Shown in pieces: positions 26,529-36,151 of a DNA stretch of 64,000 nucleotides (positions within the stretch are counted from its first letter, which is position 1; each line of letters begins with the position of its first letter). Both the position numbers and the translations under genes were made by a program. The notes beneath the pieces were generated by a model. The model searched no databases. It was not told the DNA's origin and was given only the letters and a program-made list of their open reading frames with translations. This DNA comes from Brevundimonas bacteroides DSM 4726 (GTDB lineage: Bacteria > Pseudomonadota > Alphaproteobacteria > Caulobacterales > Caulobacteraceae): positions 62,001-126,000 of the forward strand of contig NZ_JNIX01000009.1 in assembly GCF_000701445.1 (NCBI RefSeq), in the 5' to 3' direction.

Positions 26529-27541
26529 GCACGGCCGTCGACCTGCGCGACCCCTCGACCTTCCCGTCGCGGCGGGTCGAGGCTTGGAAATACACCGACC
26601 TGGCCCGCGTGTTGCGCGAGACGCCGCCGCCGTCGCCGACGGTCGAGACCGCGCCGGGCGGGCCGTTTGCGGCGCTGGGCGGAGAGGAGATCGCCTTCGC
26701 CAACGGCCGGGCGGTCGGAGCCGATGCTTTCGTCGCCTCGGGCGAACAGACGCTGCGGCTACGGTTCGTGTCGGATGCCACGGGAACGGGGCACAGCGCC
26801 TCAGTCCGGATTGCGGTCAAGCCGGGCGCGAAACTGACGCTGCTGGAAAGCCATGAAGGTGCTGGCGCAGGATATGTCGCCAGCTATCGCATCGATCTCG
26901 ACATCCCGGCCGGGGCAGAGGTCACCCGGGTCGTCCTGATCGACGAGCCGGCGGATGCCATTTCGGTGTCCGTGGCGCATGTGAAGACGGTGCCGGGCGC
27001 GGTCTATCGCCAAACAACGATCACGAGCGGCGCGAGGCTGCAGCGGCAGGAGACCCATCTGGCTCACGGCGGCGAAGGCACCGAAGTCACGCTGGACGGC
27101 CTGTATGCCTTGTCCGGCGAGCGTCACACGGATCTGACGAGCGTGGTTCGCCACGGCGGCCTGAACGGCGTCACCTCACAGCTGACCAAGGGCGTGGTGC
27201 GCGACACGGCGCGCGGCGTGTTCCAGGGCAAGATCGTGGTCGAGCGCGGGGCCGACGGCACCGATGCGCGGATGGGCCACCACGCGCTCATTCTCGGCGA
27301 GCGGGCCGAGGTGGATGCCAAGCCGGAGCTGGAGATCTATGCCGACGACGTTCAGTGCGCGCACGGCAACACGGTCGGCAATCTGGACGAAAGCGCCCTG
27401 TTCTACATGCAGCAGCGTGGCATCCCGGCGGACGAGGCGCGGGCGCTGCTGACGCAGGCCTTCCTGATCGAGGTCGTCGACCGTATCGCGCATGACGGCG
27501 AGAGAGAGGTGGTGAGGGAATGGCTGACGGCGCGCCTGTAA
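26525..27541 (+). CDS. sufD: Fe-S cluster assembly protein SufD
   Basis: 338 residues from GTG 26525. It has FPSRRVEAWKYTDL at the N-terminus and the SufB/SufD signature near the end (AHGNTVGNLDESALFYMQQRGIP). It is shorter than E. coli SufD. SufD partners SufB and helps iron entry. It overlaps sufC by 4 bases and sufS by 22 bases. Confidence 0.95.
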   Translation: MSTAVDLRDPSTFPSRRVEAWKYTDLARVLRETPPPSPTVETAPGGPFAALGGEEIAFANGRAVGADAFVASGEQTLRLRFVSDATGTGHSASVRIAVKPGAKLTLLESHEGAGAGYVASYRIDLDIPAGAEVTRVVLIDEPADAISVSVAHVKTVPGAVYRQTTITSGARLQRQETHLAHGGEGTEVTLDGLYALSGERHTDLTSVVRHGGLNGVTSQLTKGVVRDTARGVFQGKIVVERGADGTDARMGHHALILGERAEVDAKPELEIYADDVQCAHGNTVGNLDESALFYMQQRGIPADEARALLTQAFLIEVVDRIAHDGEREVVREWLTARL

Positions 27542-28758
27542 CCCGCTTCGATCCCTATGCCGCCCGGGCGCAGTTTCCGATCCTGTCGCGGACGGTGAAC
27601 GGCAAGCCGCTGGTCTATCTGGACTCGGCCGCCTCGGCGCAGAAGCCGCGAGCGGTGATCGACGCCCTGACGGCGGCGATGGAGGGCAGTTACGCCAACG
27701 TCCATCGCGGCCTGCACACCCTGGCCAATGAGACGACCGAGGCGTTCGAGCAGGCGCGCGAGACCGTCGCGCGGTTCCTGAACGCCGAGAGCCCCGACCA
27801 GATCGTCTGGACCAAGGGCGGGACCGAGGCCTTCAACCTGGTCGCGGCGGGTCTGAGCCAGAGCCTGAAGCCGGGCGACGAGATCATCACCACCCAGATG
27901 GAGCACCACGCCAACATCGTGCCGTGGGCCATGCTGAGGGACCGGTTCGGCGTCGTGCTGAAGTGGGCCCCGGTGTTGGACGATGGGGCGCTCGACATGG
28001 CGGCGCTGGCCGATCTGATCGGGCCGAAAACCAGGCTGGTCGCCGTGACCCAGATGTCGAATGTGCTGGGCACGGTGAACGATGTGAAGGCGGTCGCCGA
28101 TCTGGCCCATGCGGCGGGCGCTCTGGTGCTGGTCGACGGGTGCCAGGGGGCGGTGCATTGCGCACCCGATGTCCAGGCGCTGAACTGCGACTTCTACGTC
28201 TTCACCGGCCACAAGCTGTATGGCCCGACCGGCATCGGCGGGATGTATGGCAAGCGCGCCGCGCTGGAGGCCCTGCCGCCGTATCAGGGCGGCGGCGAGA
28301 TGATCGCGACGGTCACGCAGGACGCCGTGACCTATGCCGACATTCCGCACCGGTTTGAGGCGGGGACGCCGCCGATCCTGGAGGCGATCGGCCTGGGGGC
28401 CGCGCTGGAATGGTTCATGAGTTTCGATCGCCAGGCGATCGCGGCCCACGAGATGGCGGTCTATGACCACGCTGTGGCGCGACTGTCGGGCCTTAACTGG
28501 CTGCGGATCGTTGGTACGGCACCGGGCAAGGGGGCGATCCTGACCTTCACGGTCGAGGGAGCCCATGCCCATGACGTGGCCCAGGTCATGGACCGTTACG
28601 GTGTGGCGGTGAGGGCCGGACTGCACTGCGCCGAGCCTCTGTCGCGCCGTTTCGGACTGACTTCGAGCGCGCGGGCCAGCTTCGCCCTATATAACACAGT
28701 GGAAGATGCGGACGCCTTTGCGGACGCCCTCATCAAGGCCCGGGAATTCTTCGTGTGA
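27520..28758 (+). CDS. sufS: Cysteine desulfurase SufS (group II)
   Basis: 412 residues. PLP Lys lies in FTGHKLYGPTG. The active Cys is in VRAGLHCAEPL, in the short loop of group II enzymes that normally need SufE or SufU; no sufE or sufU is visible in this window. N-terminal FPILSRTVNGKPLVYLDSAA is typical. The start overlaps sufD by 22 bases and the stop overlaps sufT as GTGA. Confidence 0.96.
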   Translation: MADGAPVTRFDPYAARAQFPILSRTVNGKPLVYLDSAASAQKPRAVIDALTAAMEGSYANVHRGLHTLANETTEAFEQARETVARFLNAESPDQIVWTKGGTEAFNLVAAGLSQSLKPGDEIITTQMEHHANIVPWAMLRDRFGVVLKWAPVLDDGALDMAALADLIGPKTRLVAVTQMSNVLGTVNDVKAVADLAHAAGALVLVDGCQGAVHCAPDVQALNCDFYVFTGHKLYGPTGIGGMYGKRAALEALPPYQGGGEMIATVTQDAVTYADIPHRFEAGTPPILEAIGLGAALEWFMSFDRQAIAAHEMAVYDHAVARLSGLNWLRIVGTAPGKGAILTFTVEGAHAHDVAQVMDRYGVAVRAGLHCAEPLSRRFGLTSSARASFALYNTVEDADAFADALIKAREFFV

Positions 28759-29150
28759 GCGACGTGGACGAAACGATCACCAAGAGCGAGACCTTCGCCG
28801 AGACCTGGGCGGAGCCGCAGAAGGCCGCGCTGGATCAGGCCGAGATCGACCGGCTGACCGACGACCTGATCGCGGCGCTGAAGACGGTCTACGATCCGGA
28901 GATCCCGGTCGACGTCTATGAGCTGGGTCTGATCTACAAGGTCGATCTGTCCGACGACCGCGACGTGCTTATCGACATGACCCTGACGGCCCCGGGTTGC
29001 CCGGTGGCGGGCGAGATGCCCGGCTGGATCGAGGACGCGGTCAAGAAGGTCGAGGGCGTGCGCTCGGCCCGGGCCAATCTGGTGTTCGAGCCGCCGTGGG
29101 ATCCGTCGAAGATGAGCGACGAGGCGAAGCTCGCCTTGAACATGTTCTGA
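28755..29150 (+). CDS. sufT: SUF system protein SufT (MIP18/DUF59)
   Basis: 131 residues from GTG 28755. The DUF59 core shows TVYDPEIPVDVYELGLIY and LTAPGCPVAGEMP with the conserved Cys. SufT assists maturation of Fe-S proteins, especially under iron limitation. Its stop overlaps the sufA start as TGATG. Confidence 0.93.
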   Translation: MSDVDETITKSETFAETWAEPQKAALDQAEIDRLTDDLIAALKTVYDPEIPVDVYELGLIYKVDLSDDRDVLIDMTLTAPGCPVAGEMPGWIEDAVKKVEGVRSARANLVFEPPWDPSKMSDEAKLALNMF

Positions 29151-29548
29151 TGACCGATCTCCAGACAGCATCCCGGCCCCGACGCCCGCGCCCCAAGGTC
29201 GTCACCCTGAGCGAGGCCGCCGCCGCGCGCGTGCGCGAGATCATGGAGACGGCGGACAAGCCCTATGTCGCCCTGCGCGTCGGGGTGAAGAATGGCGGCT
29301 GCGCGGGCCAGGAGTACACTTTCGCCTATGCCGAGACGATCGAGCCGATGGACGAAGTGGTCGAGGACCAGGGCGTGACCATCCTGATCGAGCCCAAGGC
29401 CATCCTGTTCCTGATCGGGTCGGAGATCGACTTCGAGACGACGAAGCTGGCGTCCAAGTTCGTGTTCCGCAATCCGAACCAGACGGACGCGTGTGGCTGC
29501 GGCGAGAGCGTGACGATCATCCCCGCGGCGGCGCTGGACGCCGACTGA
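29150..29548 (+). CDS. sufA: A-type Fe-S carrier (SufA/IscA family)
   Basis: 132 residues from ATG 29150. The three cluster-binding cysteines are in GGCAGQ and the C-terminal ACGCGES pair. It accepts assembled clusters and passes them on to target proteins. Last suf gene before metN, which begins one base after the stop. Confidence 0.94.
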   Translation: MTDLQTASRPRRPRPKVVTLSEAAAARVREIMETADKPYVALRVGVKNGGCAGQEYTFAYAETIEPMDEVVEDQGVTILIEPKAILFLIGSEIDFETTKLASKFVFRNPNQTDACGCGESVTIIPAAALDAD

Positions 29549-29549
29549 C

Positions 29550-30548
29550 ATGATCCGGCTGGAAGGGGTGACCAAGCGCTATCGCAGCGCGGCGGGAGAG
29601 CGCGTGGCGCTGGACGCCGTCGACCTGACGGTCGGGCAGGGGCAGGTATTCGGCGTGGTCGGGCGGTCGGGCGCAGGCAAGTCGACGCTGATCCGGACGA
29701 TCAACCGGCTGGAGACGCCGAACGCGGGCCGCGTGTTCGTGGGCGATCAGGAGATCACGGCGCTGAAGCCCGCCGAACTGCGCGCCGCGCGGCGGCGGAT
29801 CGGCATGATCTTCCAGCACTTCAACCTTCTGAACGCCAAGACGATCGAAGAAAACGTCGCCTTTCCGCTGCGGCTGGAGGGCCGGCCGGACGCCGAGGTC
29901 CGGGCGCGGACGGCTGAGTTGCTGGCCCGGCTGGGGCTGGCGGAACACGCGAAGAAGCACCCGGCCCAGCTGTCGGGCGGGCAGAAGCAGAGGGTGGGCA
30001 TCGCCCGCGCGCTGGCCTGCGGTCCCGAGGTCCTGTTGTGCGACGAGGCGACCAGCGCGCTCGATCCCGAGACCACGGATGAAATCCTGAGCCTGCTGGA
30101 CGAGCTGAACCGCGAGCTCGGCCTCACCATCGTGCTGATCACCCACCAGATGGAGGTGGTGCGCCGCGTCTGCGACCGGGTGGCGGTGCTGAAGGACGGG
30201 CGGGTGGTGGAGGAGGGGGCGACGGCGGACGTCTTCCTGCACCCGAAATCGCCGGTGACGAAAGCCATGCTGGCGGAAGGCGAGGGGGGCGAGACATTCG
30301 ATGCCTCCCTGGCTCCGGCCGGCGGACGGCTGGCGCGGCTGACATTCCGGGGTCCGGCGACCTACGAGCCCGAGCTGAGCCGCGTCGCGCGGTCGGTGGG
30401 TGTCGACTATTCCATCCTGTCGGGTCGCATCAGCCGCATCCGGGGCGAACCCTATGGCCAGATGGTGGTGGCCTTCACCGGCGGCGACGCCGAGGCCGCC
30501 GTGGCGCGGCTGTCGGAGCGCGGCGTGGTGGTGGAGGCGGTGTCGTGA
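29550..30548 (+). CDS. metN: Methionine ABC transporter ATP-binding protein
   Basis: 332 residues. Walker A GRSGAGKST, signature QLSGGQKQRVGIARA, Walker [14 protein letters not shown], and a C-terminal NIL domain of about 75 residues that in MetN binds methionine and inhibits transport. It follows sufA with a single intervening base, so it is probably in the suf transcript, though a separate internal promoter is possible. Confidence 0.95.
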   Translation: MIRLEGVTKRYRSAAGERVALDAVDLTVGQGQVFGVVGRSGAGKSTLIRTINRLETPNAGRVFVGDQEITALKPAELRAARRRIGMIFQHFNLLNAKTIEENVAFPLRLEGRPDAEVRARTAELLARLGLAEHAKKHPAQLSGGQKQRVGIARALACGPEVLLCDEATSALDPETTDEILSLLDELNRELGLTIVLITHQMEVVRRVCDRVAVLKDGRVVEEGATADVFLHPKSPVTKAMLAEGEGGETFDASLAPAGGRLARLTFRGPATYEPELSRVARSVGVDYSILSGRISRIRGEPYGQMVVAFTGGDAEAAVARLSERGVVVEAVS

Positions 30549-31210
30549 CCGAGTTCTTTGCCAACGTGGACTGGCCCGAGATCGTGCGCGCGACGCGCGA
30601 CACCCTGCTGATGCTCGGCGGGTCGATGGCCCTGACCGTGCTGTTCGGCATTCCGCTGGGGGTGCTGCTGTATCTGTCGGGCAAGGGGCGGCTGGCGGCC
30701 AATCCGGTGCTGAACGGGCTGCTGTCGCTGATCGTCAACATCCTGAGGTCGGTGCCCTTCATCATCCTGCTGATCGTCATGCTGCCGGTGACGGTGATCC
30801 TGGTCGGCACTTCGCTGGGCGTCGCCGGGGCCATTCCGCCGCTGGTGGTGGGGGCCGCGCCCTTCTACGCCCGCCTGGTCGAGACGGCGTTGCGCGAGGT
30901 CGACAAGGGCGTGGTTGAGGCGACCCAGGCAATGGGCGGCTCGACCTTCCAGATCGTGACCCGCGCCCTGTTGCCCGAGGCCATGCCCGGGATCATCGCG
31001 GGCGCAACGGTCACGGCGATCGCTCTGGTCAGCTACACCGCCATGGCGGGTGTGGTCGGAGCGGGCGGTTTGGGCGACCTGGCCGTGCGTTTCGGCTATC
31101 AGCGGTTCCAGACCGACGTCATGGTCGTGACCGTCGTTTTGCTCTTGGTGCTCGTACAAATTCTGCAGATGTTCGGTGACGCCTTGGTCGCCCGCGTTTC
31201 CCACCGCTGA
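30545..31210 (+). CDS. metI: Methionine ABC transporter permease
   Basis: 221 residues from GTG 30545, overlapping metN by 4 bases. Five hydrophobic segments are seen and the permease EAA-like loop is AMGGSTFQIVTRALLPEAMPGI. It pairs with MetN and MetQ. Confidence 0.95.
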   Translation: MTEFFANVDWPEIVRATRDTLLMLGGSMALTVLFGIPLGVLLYLSGKGRLAANPVLNGLLSLIVNILRSVPFIILLIVMLPVTVILVGTSLGVAGAIPPLVVGAAPFYARLVETALREVDKGVVEATQAMGGSTFQIVTRALLPEAMPGIIAGATVTAIALVSYTAMAGVVGAGGLGDLAVRFGYQRFQTDVMVVTVVLLLVLVQILQMFGDALVARVSHR

Positions 31211-31236
31211 TTTCCTCCGACGAAAGGCATCTCCCC

Positions 31237-32040
31237 ATGCTTCGCCGCTCGCTTCTGATCGCCGCCGCTACTTTGGCGCTCGCCGCCTGCGGCCAGGGGG
31301 CCGACAAGGCCGACGATGGCACCGGGCCGCTGGTGGTGGGCGCGACCGCGGTGCCGCACGCCGAGATCCTCGAGTTCCTGGCACCGTCGCTGGCCGAGGC
31401 CGGGACGCCGATCGAGGTGCGGGTGTTCAACGACTACGTCCAGCCCAACACACAGCTGGTCGAGGGCGGACTGGACGCCAACTACTTTCAGACCAAGCCC
31501 TATCTGGACGAGTTCAACGCCGCGCGCGGCGCGACCCTGGTCACCGTCGCCGGCATCCATGTGGAGCCGCTGGGAGCCTATTCGCGGCGGTTCCAGACGC
31601 TGGCGGCCCTGCCGGACGGGGCCGATGTCGCCATCCCCAACGATGCGTCCTCGGTCGGGCGGTCGCTGATCCTGCTGCAGACAGCCGGGCTGATCCGCCT
31701 GGCCGACCCGACCAACCCGTCCCAGAGTCTGCGCGACATCACCGAGAACCCCAAGAATCTGCGCTTCCGCGAGCTGGAATCCGCGACCTTGCCGCGTGTG
31801 CTGGATCAGGTCGACATGGCGGTGATCAACACCAACTACGCCTTGGACGCGGGCCTGAACCCGCGCGAGGACGCCCTGACGATCGAGGGCGGCGACAGCC
31901 CCTACGTCAACTATCTGGTCACGCGTGCAGAGGACCAGAACGACCCGCGCGTCCAGGCCCTGGCCACTGCGCTGCGCAGTCAGGCGGTCAAGGACTTCAT
32001 CGCCGAAAAGTACGACGGCGCGGTCATCCCGGCGGCCTGA
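31237..32040 (+). CDS. metQ: Methionine-binding lipoprotein MetQ
   Basis: 267 residues. A signal with lipobox LAAC is followed by a NlpA/MetQ fold containing EVRVFNDYVQPNTQL, ANYFQTKPYLDEF and the VAIPNDASS segment. It is the periplasmic receptor of MetNIQ. 26 bases from metI. In Caulobacterales methionine uptake supplies sulfur, which may explain the suf linkage. Confidence 0.95.
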   Translation: MLRRSLLIAAATLALAACGQGADKADDGTGPLVVGATAVPHAEILEFLAPSLAEAGTPIEVRVFNDYVQPNTQLVEGGLDANYFQTKPYLDEFNAARGATLVTVAGIHVEPLGAYSRRFQTLAALPDGADVAIPNDASSVGRSLILLQTAGLIRLADPTNPSQSLRDITENPKNLRFRELESATLPRVLDQVDMAVINTNYALDAGLNPREDALTIEGGDSPYVNYLVTRAEDQNDPRVQALATALRSQAVKDFIAEKYDGAVIPAA

Positions 32041-32042
32041 CG

Positions 32043-32411
32043 GTGGCCTACGATCCAGGCTTCGGCGAGTGGGTGCGCGAGCATTTCGCCGCCTTGGAGC
32101 CGCTTGAGATCAAGCGGATGTTCGGCGGGGCGGCGGTCTATTCCCAGGGCTTGATCTTCGCCCTGCTGGACGACGGCGTCGTCTGGCTGAAGGCCGACGA
32201 GGTCAATCAGCCGTTGCTGGAACAGGCGGGCGCCCGGCAGTTCACCTTTGCGGGAAAAGATGGGGAGCCGATGGCGATGGCCTACTGGTCTCTGCCGGAA
32301 AGCGCCCTGGACGATGCTGACGAAGCCGTCGATTGGGCTCGGCGGTCCATCGACGTCGCCCTCAGGAAGGCTGCGGCGAAGAAACCTCGGAAGGCCAAGC
32401 TCAAGCCATAG
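32043..32411 (+). CDS. TfoX/Sxy N-terminal domain protein
   Basis: 122 residues from GTG 32043, two bases after the metQ stop. It contains the TfoX_N pattern with IKRMFGGAAVYSQG and LIFALLDDG and ends in a basic Lys/Arg tail. The family includes competence regulator Sxy but the stand-alone N-domain proteins are uncharacterised. It overlaps plsC tail to tail by 11 bases. Confidence 0.85.
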   Translation: MAYDPGFGEWVREHFAALEPLEIKRMFGGAAVYSQGLIFALLDDGVVWLKADEVNQPLLEQAGARQFTFAGKDGEPMAMAYWSLPESALDDADEAVDWARRSIDVALRKAAAKKPRKAKLKP

Positions 32412-33189
32412 CGGCTTCGCGCTTCGCCGCCTTGGCCGCCTCGTCAGGCGCCAGCACCCGGACGTTCGGCGTGACAGGGCCGCCCCGCGCCTCGGCGATC
32501 AGCTCGGCGGTCTTGCCCTCCACGACCTCTTCCAGTCGCGCCAGGAACTCGTCCTTGCCGAGACCGGTTGGGATGGGGTCGAGAAACTCCAGCGTCGCCG
32601 TTCCGGGGTGCTTGCGGTACTCCTCCTGCGGCCAGAACAGGCCGAGGTTGGTGGCGAGCGGCACGACCGGCATGTCGAAGTCCCGGTACATGTGCCAGAC
32701 GCCGGAGCGGTAGCGGAACTTCTCCCCGACCTTGGCGAGGTTGCCCTCGGGATAGATCAGGATGCGGCGGCCCTCGCGATGCGCCGTCGCGCCACTCTGC
32801 TTGAGCGAGTCCCGGGCTTCGCGGCCGCCGCAGTTGTTGACGACGATGGCCCCGAGTTTCCTCAGGACCGTGCCCAGCAGGGGGAACTTTTCCAGATGAT
32901 CGCCGGTGACGAAGGCCAGATCGTCGAACTGGTCGTAGGTGGCGAAGCCGTCGCCCCAGCTCTGGTGCTTCGACGCGATGATGAAGGCGCCGGTGGGCAC
33001 CCGCTCCTTGCCGCGCACCTTGATGCGGATGCCCGCCAGGATGCGCATGGCCTGGACCATACGGCGTACATAGGCGCGGATGACGGCGGCGGTCGCGTCG
33101 CGGCCGGGGATCAGGGCGGCGAAGGCGGCGGTCAGGCCATAGCCGATGGACAGGGCCCAGTAGGCGACGGCGAAGGCGAAACTGCGCAT
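32401..33189 (-). CDS. plsC: 1-acyl-sn-glycerol-3-phosphate acyltransferase
   Basis: 262 residues. PlsC family enzyme that acylates lysophosphatidic acid to phosphatidic acid at the membrane. The H-x4-D motif is KHQSWGD, followed by YPEGN in the place of the usual FPEGT, and VPLATN. An N-terminal hydrophobic stretch anchors it. ATG 33189. Confidence 0.9.
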   Translation of the reverse strand: MRSFAFAVAYWALSIGYGLTAAFAALIPGRDATAAVIRAYVRRMVQAMRILAGIRIKVRGKERVPTGAFIIASKHQSWGDGFATYDQFDDLAFVTGDHLEKFPLLGTVLRKLGAIVVNNCGGREARDSLKQSGATAHREGRRILIYPEGNLAKVGEKFRYRSGVWHMYRDFDMPVVPLATNLGLFWPQEEYRKHPGTATLEFLDPIPTGLGKDEFLARLEEVVEGKTAELIAEARGGPVTPNVRVLAPDEAAKAAKREAAMA

Positions 33190-33223
33190 TGGACCAGACT
33201 AACAAACGGGAAGCGGGCGAAAC

Positions 33224-34279
33224 CTAGGCGGCTTCCTGATACCGTTCGCCATTCGTCACTTGGTTACGTCCGTTGCGCTTGGAAGCGTAAAGGGCGGCGT
33301 CGGCGCGGTCCAGAAGCTCGGAGCCGGTTTCGCCTGTCCGGCGCTGCGCAAGGCCCGCCGAAATGGTGACGGCGCCCAGTTCGTCGTTGGTCGAGCGACG
33401 GCGAAGAGCGCGCGCGCCGATCTCCGTGCGGATGGCGTTCAGGGCGGCCTCGACCACCGAGGCGCTCTCGCCTGGGAAGATCACGGCGAACTCTTCTCCG
33501 CCGAAGCGGGCGGCGATACGCGGGGACTTGGAGGCCCGACCGATCACGCTGGCGACATAGCGCAGGACCTGGTCGCCGGTCTGGTGGCCCCAGGTGTCGT
33601 TGAACCGCTTGAAGTGGTCGATGTCGAGAACGGCCAGGGTCAGGGGCTGGCGCTTCTTGTCGGCCTCGTCGCAGGCGCGCAGCAGCTCTTCGTCGAAGGC
33701 CTTGCGGTTGGCGAGGTTGGTGAGCGCATCGGTCATGGCGTCGCGCCGGACCTGCTCAAGATGCTCGCGAAGACGCGCGACCTCCTTCGTCGACGTCTCC
33801 AGCCGCTTCTCCAGGGTGGCGTTCTCGGCCTGGACCTTGGTCGTCGCCTTGGTCAGCTTGGACACCACGCCGAGCAGGGCGGTCGGCTCCGAGGTCGCTT
33901 CAAGCTGGGTCGAGGCGCCGGCGAGGGTCTCGCCATAGGCGGTTTGAGACTGCTGGGCGCGGGCGATGACTTCGGAGACGGTCGAGAGTTCGCGGTTCAA
34001 CACGGCTCCGGCGTCCCGGATTTCTTCCGACAGTCGGCCGCGCGGCAGATACTCGGCCGCCAGCATTTCGGACGTGCCTTCGGTGAAGGCGGTGCCGTCG
34101 GCCAGCAGCCGTTGCATCTCCTTGCCCAGCGGACCGTCCGGCTCGCCGAGGTAGTGCAGCCAGAGTTCGAAGTTGAGCGGGGTGGGCCAGACGCCGGCCG
34201 CTTCCATCTCCGCGACCGCGCGTTTGGCCAAGGCGAAGGCCTCGGGCGTGCGAAGCGTGGTCTGGACCTGGGCTGTCAT
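33224..34279 (-). CDS. Diguanylate cyclase with GGEEF active site and no I-site
   Basis: 351 residues from ATG 34279. N-terminal half is helical, with TPLNFELWLHYLGEPDG near residue 35 and a coiled-coil stretch around 140-190 that may mediate dimerisation. The GGDEF domain begins around DALTNLANR and has RFGGEEF. The inhibitory site that should read RxxD five residues before GGEEF reads KSPR, so product inhibition by c-di-GMP is probably lost. The frame is open to 34378 but MTAQV is the plausible start. Confidence 0.92.
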   Translation of the reverse strand: MTAQVQTTLRTPEAFALAKRAVAEMEAAGVWPTPLNFELWLHYLGEPDGPLGKEMQRLLADGTAFTEGTSEMLAAEYLPRGRLSEEIRDAGAVLNRELSTVSEVIARAQQSQTAYGETLAGASTQLEATSEPTALLGVVSKLTKATTKVQAENATLEKRLETSTKEVARLREHLEQVRRDAMTDALTNLANRKAFDEELLRACDEADKKRQPLTLAVLDIDHFKRFNDTWGHQTGDQVLRYVASVIGRASKSPRIAARFGGEEFAVIFPGESASVVEAALNAIRTEIGARALRRRSTNDELGAVTISAGLAQRRTGETGSELLDRADAALYASKRNGRNQVTNGERYQEAA

Positions 34280-34392
34280 TCTGCTCCCCCGGCGCCGGCC
34301 GACATATCGCCGCCGCTGTCGGAGAACAGCTCTAGTCGAGGTTCCGTAACACCGGGTTAAAGGCGCGCGCGAGTACAACCTATGGTGGTGTT

Positions 34393-35889
34393 CTAGACCT
34401 TCAGCGCCACCGAGCGGCGAAGGAAGGCGGGCACGTCCGCACCGAAGCCGAGTCCCTCGCGCGCCGGGGGGGCGTCGCGGTCGGTTCGTCCGCCGGCACG
34501 GCGGTCCGCCTGGCGCAAACGCGGCTCGTTGGCGGGGCGGGGCTCGGCAAGGACGGCAGCCGGGATTGCGACAACGGCCTGTTCAGCCGGAGCCGTAGCG
34601 GCGGTCACGGCTTCGGCGCGGCCCGGGCGACGGCTGCGCGAGCGACGCGGGGCAGCCTCCATCTGGGCGGTCGGATCGCCTTGCACGGCCGTCAGGGCCT
34701 TTTCGGCGGCCGGCTTGGCCGCCGGACCGCCGCGGCGGGCCCCGCCGAGGTCAGACCAGTCGATGTCGAGCGTCAGTTCCTGAGGCTCCATCTTGATGAG
34801 CTTCATGACCTTATCCAGCGACTTGTCGTCGGCGGGGGTGACGATCATGAAGGCTTGGCCCAGCTTGCCGGCTCGGCCCGTGCGGCCGATCCTGTGGACA
34901 TAGTCGTCGGCGTGATGCGACACGTCGTAGTTGAAGACGTGGCTGACGTCGGGAATGTCCAGTCCGCGCGCGGCGACGTCGGACGCCACCAGCAGCTTGA
35001 GCTCGCCCGAGCGGAAGGCGGCCAGCGTCTTCATCCGCAGGGACTGGTCCAGGTCGCCGTGGATCGGCGCGGCGTCGAAGCCGTGGGTCTTCAGCGACTT
35101 CGCGACGACGTCCACTTCGGACTTGCGGTTGCAGAAGACGATGCCGTTCTTGACGTCCTCGCGGCCGACGAGGGCCCGCAGCGCCGCGCGCTTGGCCTTG
35201 GGGTCCGACGAAGGGATGCGGACCAGATACTGGGTGATGGTCTCGGCCGTCATGGCCGGGCGCGAGGCCTCGATCCGGGTCGGATCCTTGAGGAACTGGG
35301 TCGTCAGCCGGGTGATCTCCGGCGGCATGGTGGCCGAGAAGAACAGGGTCTGGCGCTTGGGCGGCGTCAGTTTGAAGATGCGCTCGATATCGGGGATGAA
35401 GCCCATGTCCAGCATGCGGTCGGCCTCGTCGACGACCATCATTTCCACGCCGGTCAGCAACATCTTGCCACGCTCGAACAGGTCCAGAAGACGGCCCGGC
35501 GTGGCGATGAGAACGTCGACACCTTTGTTCAGCGCCGCGACCTGGTCGCCCATGGAGACGCCGCCGATCAGCAGGACCCAGCTGAGCTTGGTGCCCTTCG
35601 CATACTTCTTGAACTGCTCGGCGACCTGATCGGCGAGCTCGCGGGTCGGGGCCAGAACCAGCGCGCGCGGCATGCGGGCGCGGGCGCGTCCGGTCGACAG
35701 GCGCTCGATCAGCGGCAGGGTGAAGGCGGCCGTCTTGCCGGTGCCGGTCTGGGCGATGCCCAGCACGTCGCGGCCGGCGAGCGCGACCGGAATGGCCTGG
35801 GCCTGGATCGGGGTGGCGGTGGTGTAGCCCGTGTCGATCACGGCCTGCAGGGTGGTGGGCGACAGGCCCAGCTGGGAAAATTCGGTCAT
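34393..35889 (-). CDS. DEAD-box RNA helicase (RhlE-like)
   Basis: 498 residues. The conserved motifs are in order: the N-terminal Q motif FSQLGLSP, AQTGTGKT, PTRELADQ, VVDEADRMLDMG, FFSATMP and the C-terminal HRIGRTGRAG. A disordered extension rich in Ala, Arg and Pro follows from about residue 380. It most resembles the RhlE group and should remodel RNA or assist ribosome assembly or decay. A hairpin in the leader is noted separately. Confidence 0.93.
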   Translation of the reverse strand: MTEFSQLGLSPTTLQAVIDTGYTTATPIQAQAIPVALAGRDVLGIAQTGTGKTAAFTLPLIERLSTGRARARMPRALVLAPTRELADQVAEQFKKYAKGTKLSWVLLIGGVSMGDQVAALNKGVDVLIATPGRLLDLFERGKMLLTGVEMMVVDEADRMLDMGFIPDIERIFKLTPPKRQTLFFSATMPPEITRLTTQFLKDPTRIEASRPAMTAETITQYLVRIPSSDPKAKRAALRALVGREDVKNGIVFCNRKSEVDVVAKSLKTHGFDAAPIHGDLDQSLRMKTLAAFRSGELKLLVASDVAARGLDIPDVSHVFNYDVSHHADDYVHRIGRTGRAGKLGQAFMIVTPADDKSLDKVMKLIKMEPQELTLDIDWSDLGGARRGGPAAKPAAEKALTAVQGDPTAQMEAAPRRSRSRRPGRAEAVTAATAPAEQAVVAIPAAVLAEPRPANEPRLRQADRRAGGRTDRDAPPAREGLGFGADVPAFLRRSVALKV

Positions 35890-35906
35890 GCGTCCTTGCG
35901 ACGAAA

Positions 35907-35932
35907 GCCGAGGGCGCGATTAGCGCCTCGGC
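35907..35932 (-). promoter_or_regulatory. Hairpin in the leader of the DEAD-box helicase gene
   Basis: GCCGAGGGCGC and GCGCCTCGGC pair across five bases, with one bulged G, 18 bases upstream of the helicase start. On the helicase strand it is followed by TTTCG, so it may act as an attenuator or a translational control hairpin. Confidence 0.35.
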
Positions 35933-36151
35933 GGGAGAGGAAAGCCGACCCTCGATGATCGGCGGGGATATGCGCGGAACCGCCCGTGCCGCTGGGCGTG
36001 CGGGCGGCGCGAATCGCCAGTCCTGCTCCGTACAAGACCGCTATATGGAAATCCCCACACCAGAGTCAAGTATTCTCGCCGGGCTGCCGACTTGCATCGG
36101 AGTTACCAATCGTTAAGGAATAACGCCGGGAGAGGCTGCAAGGGTGGGGGC

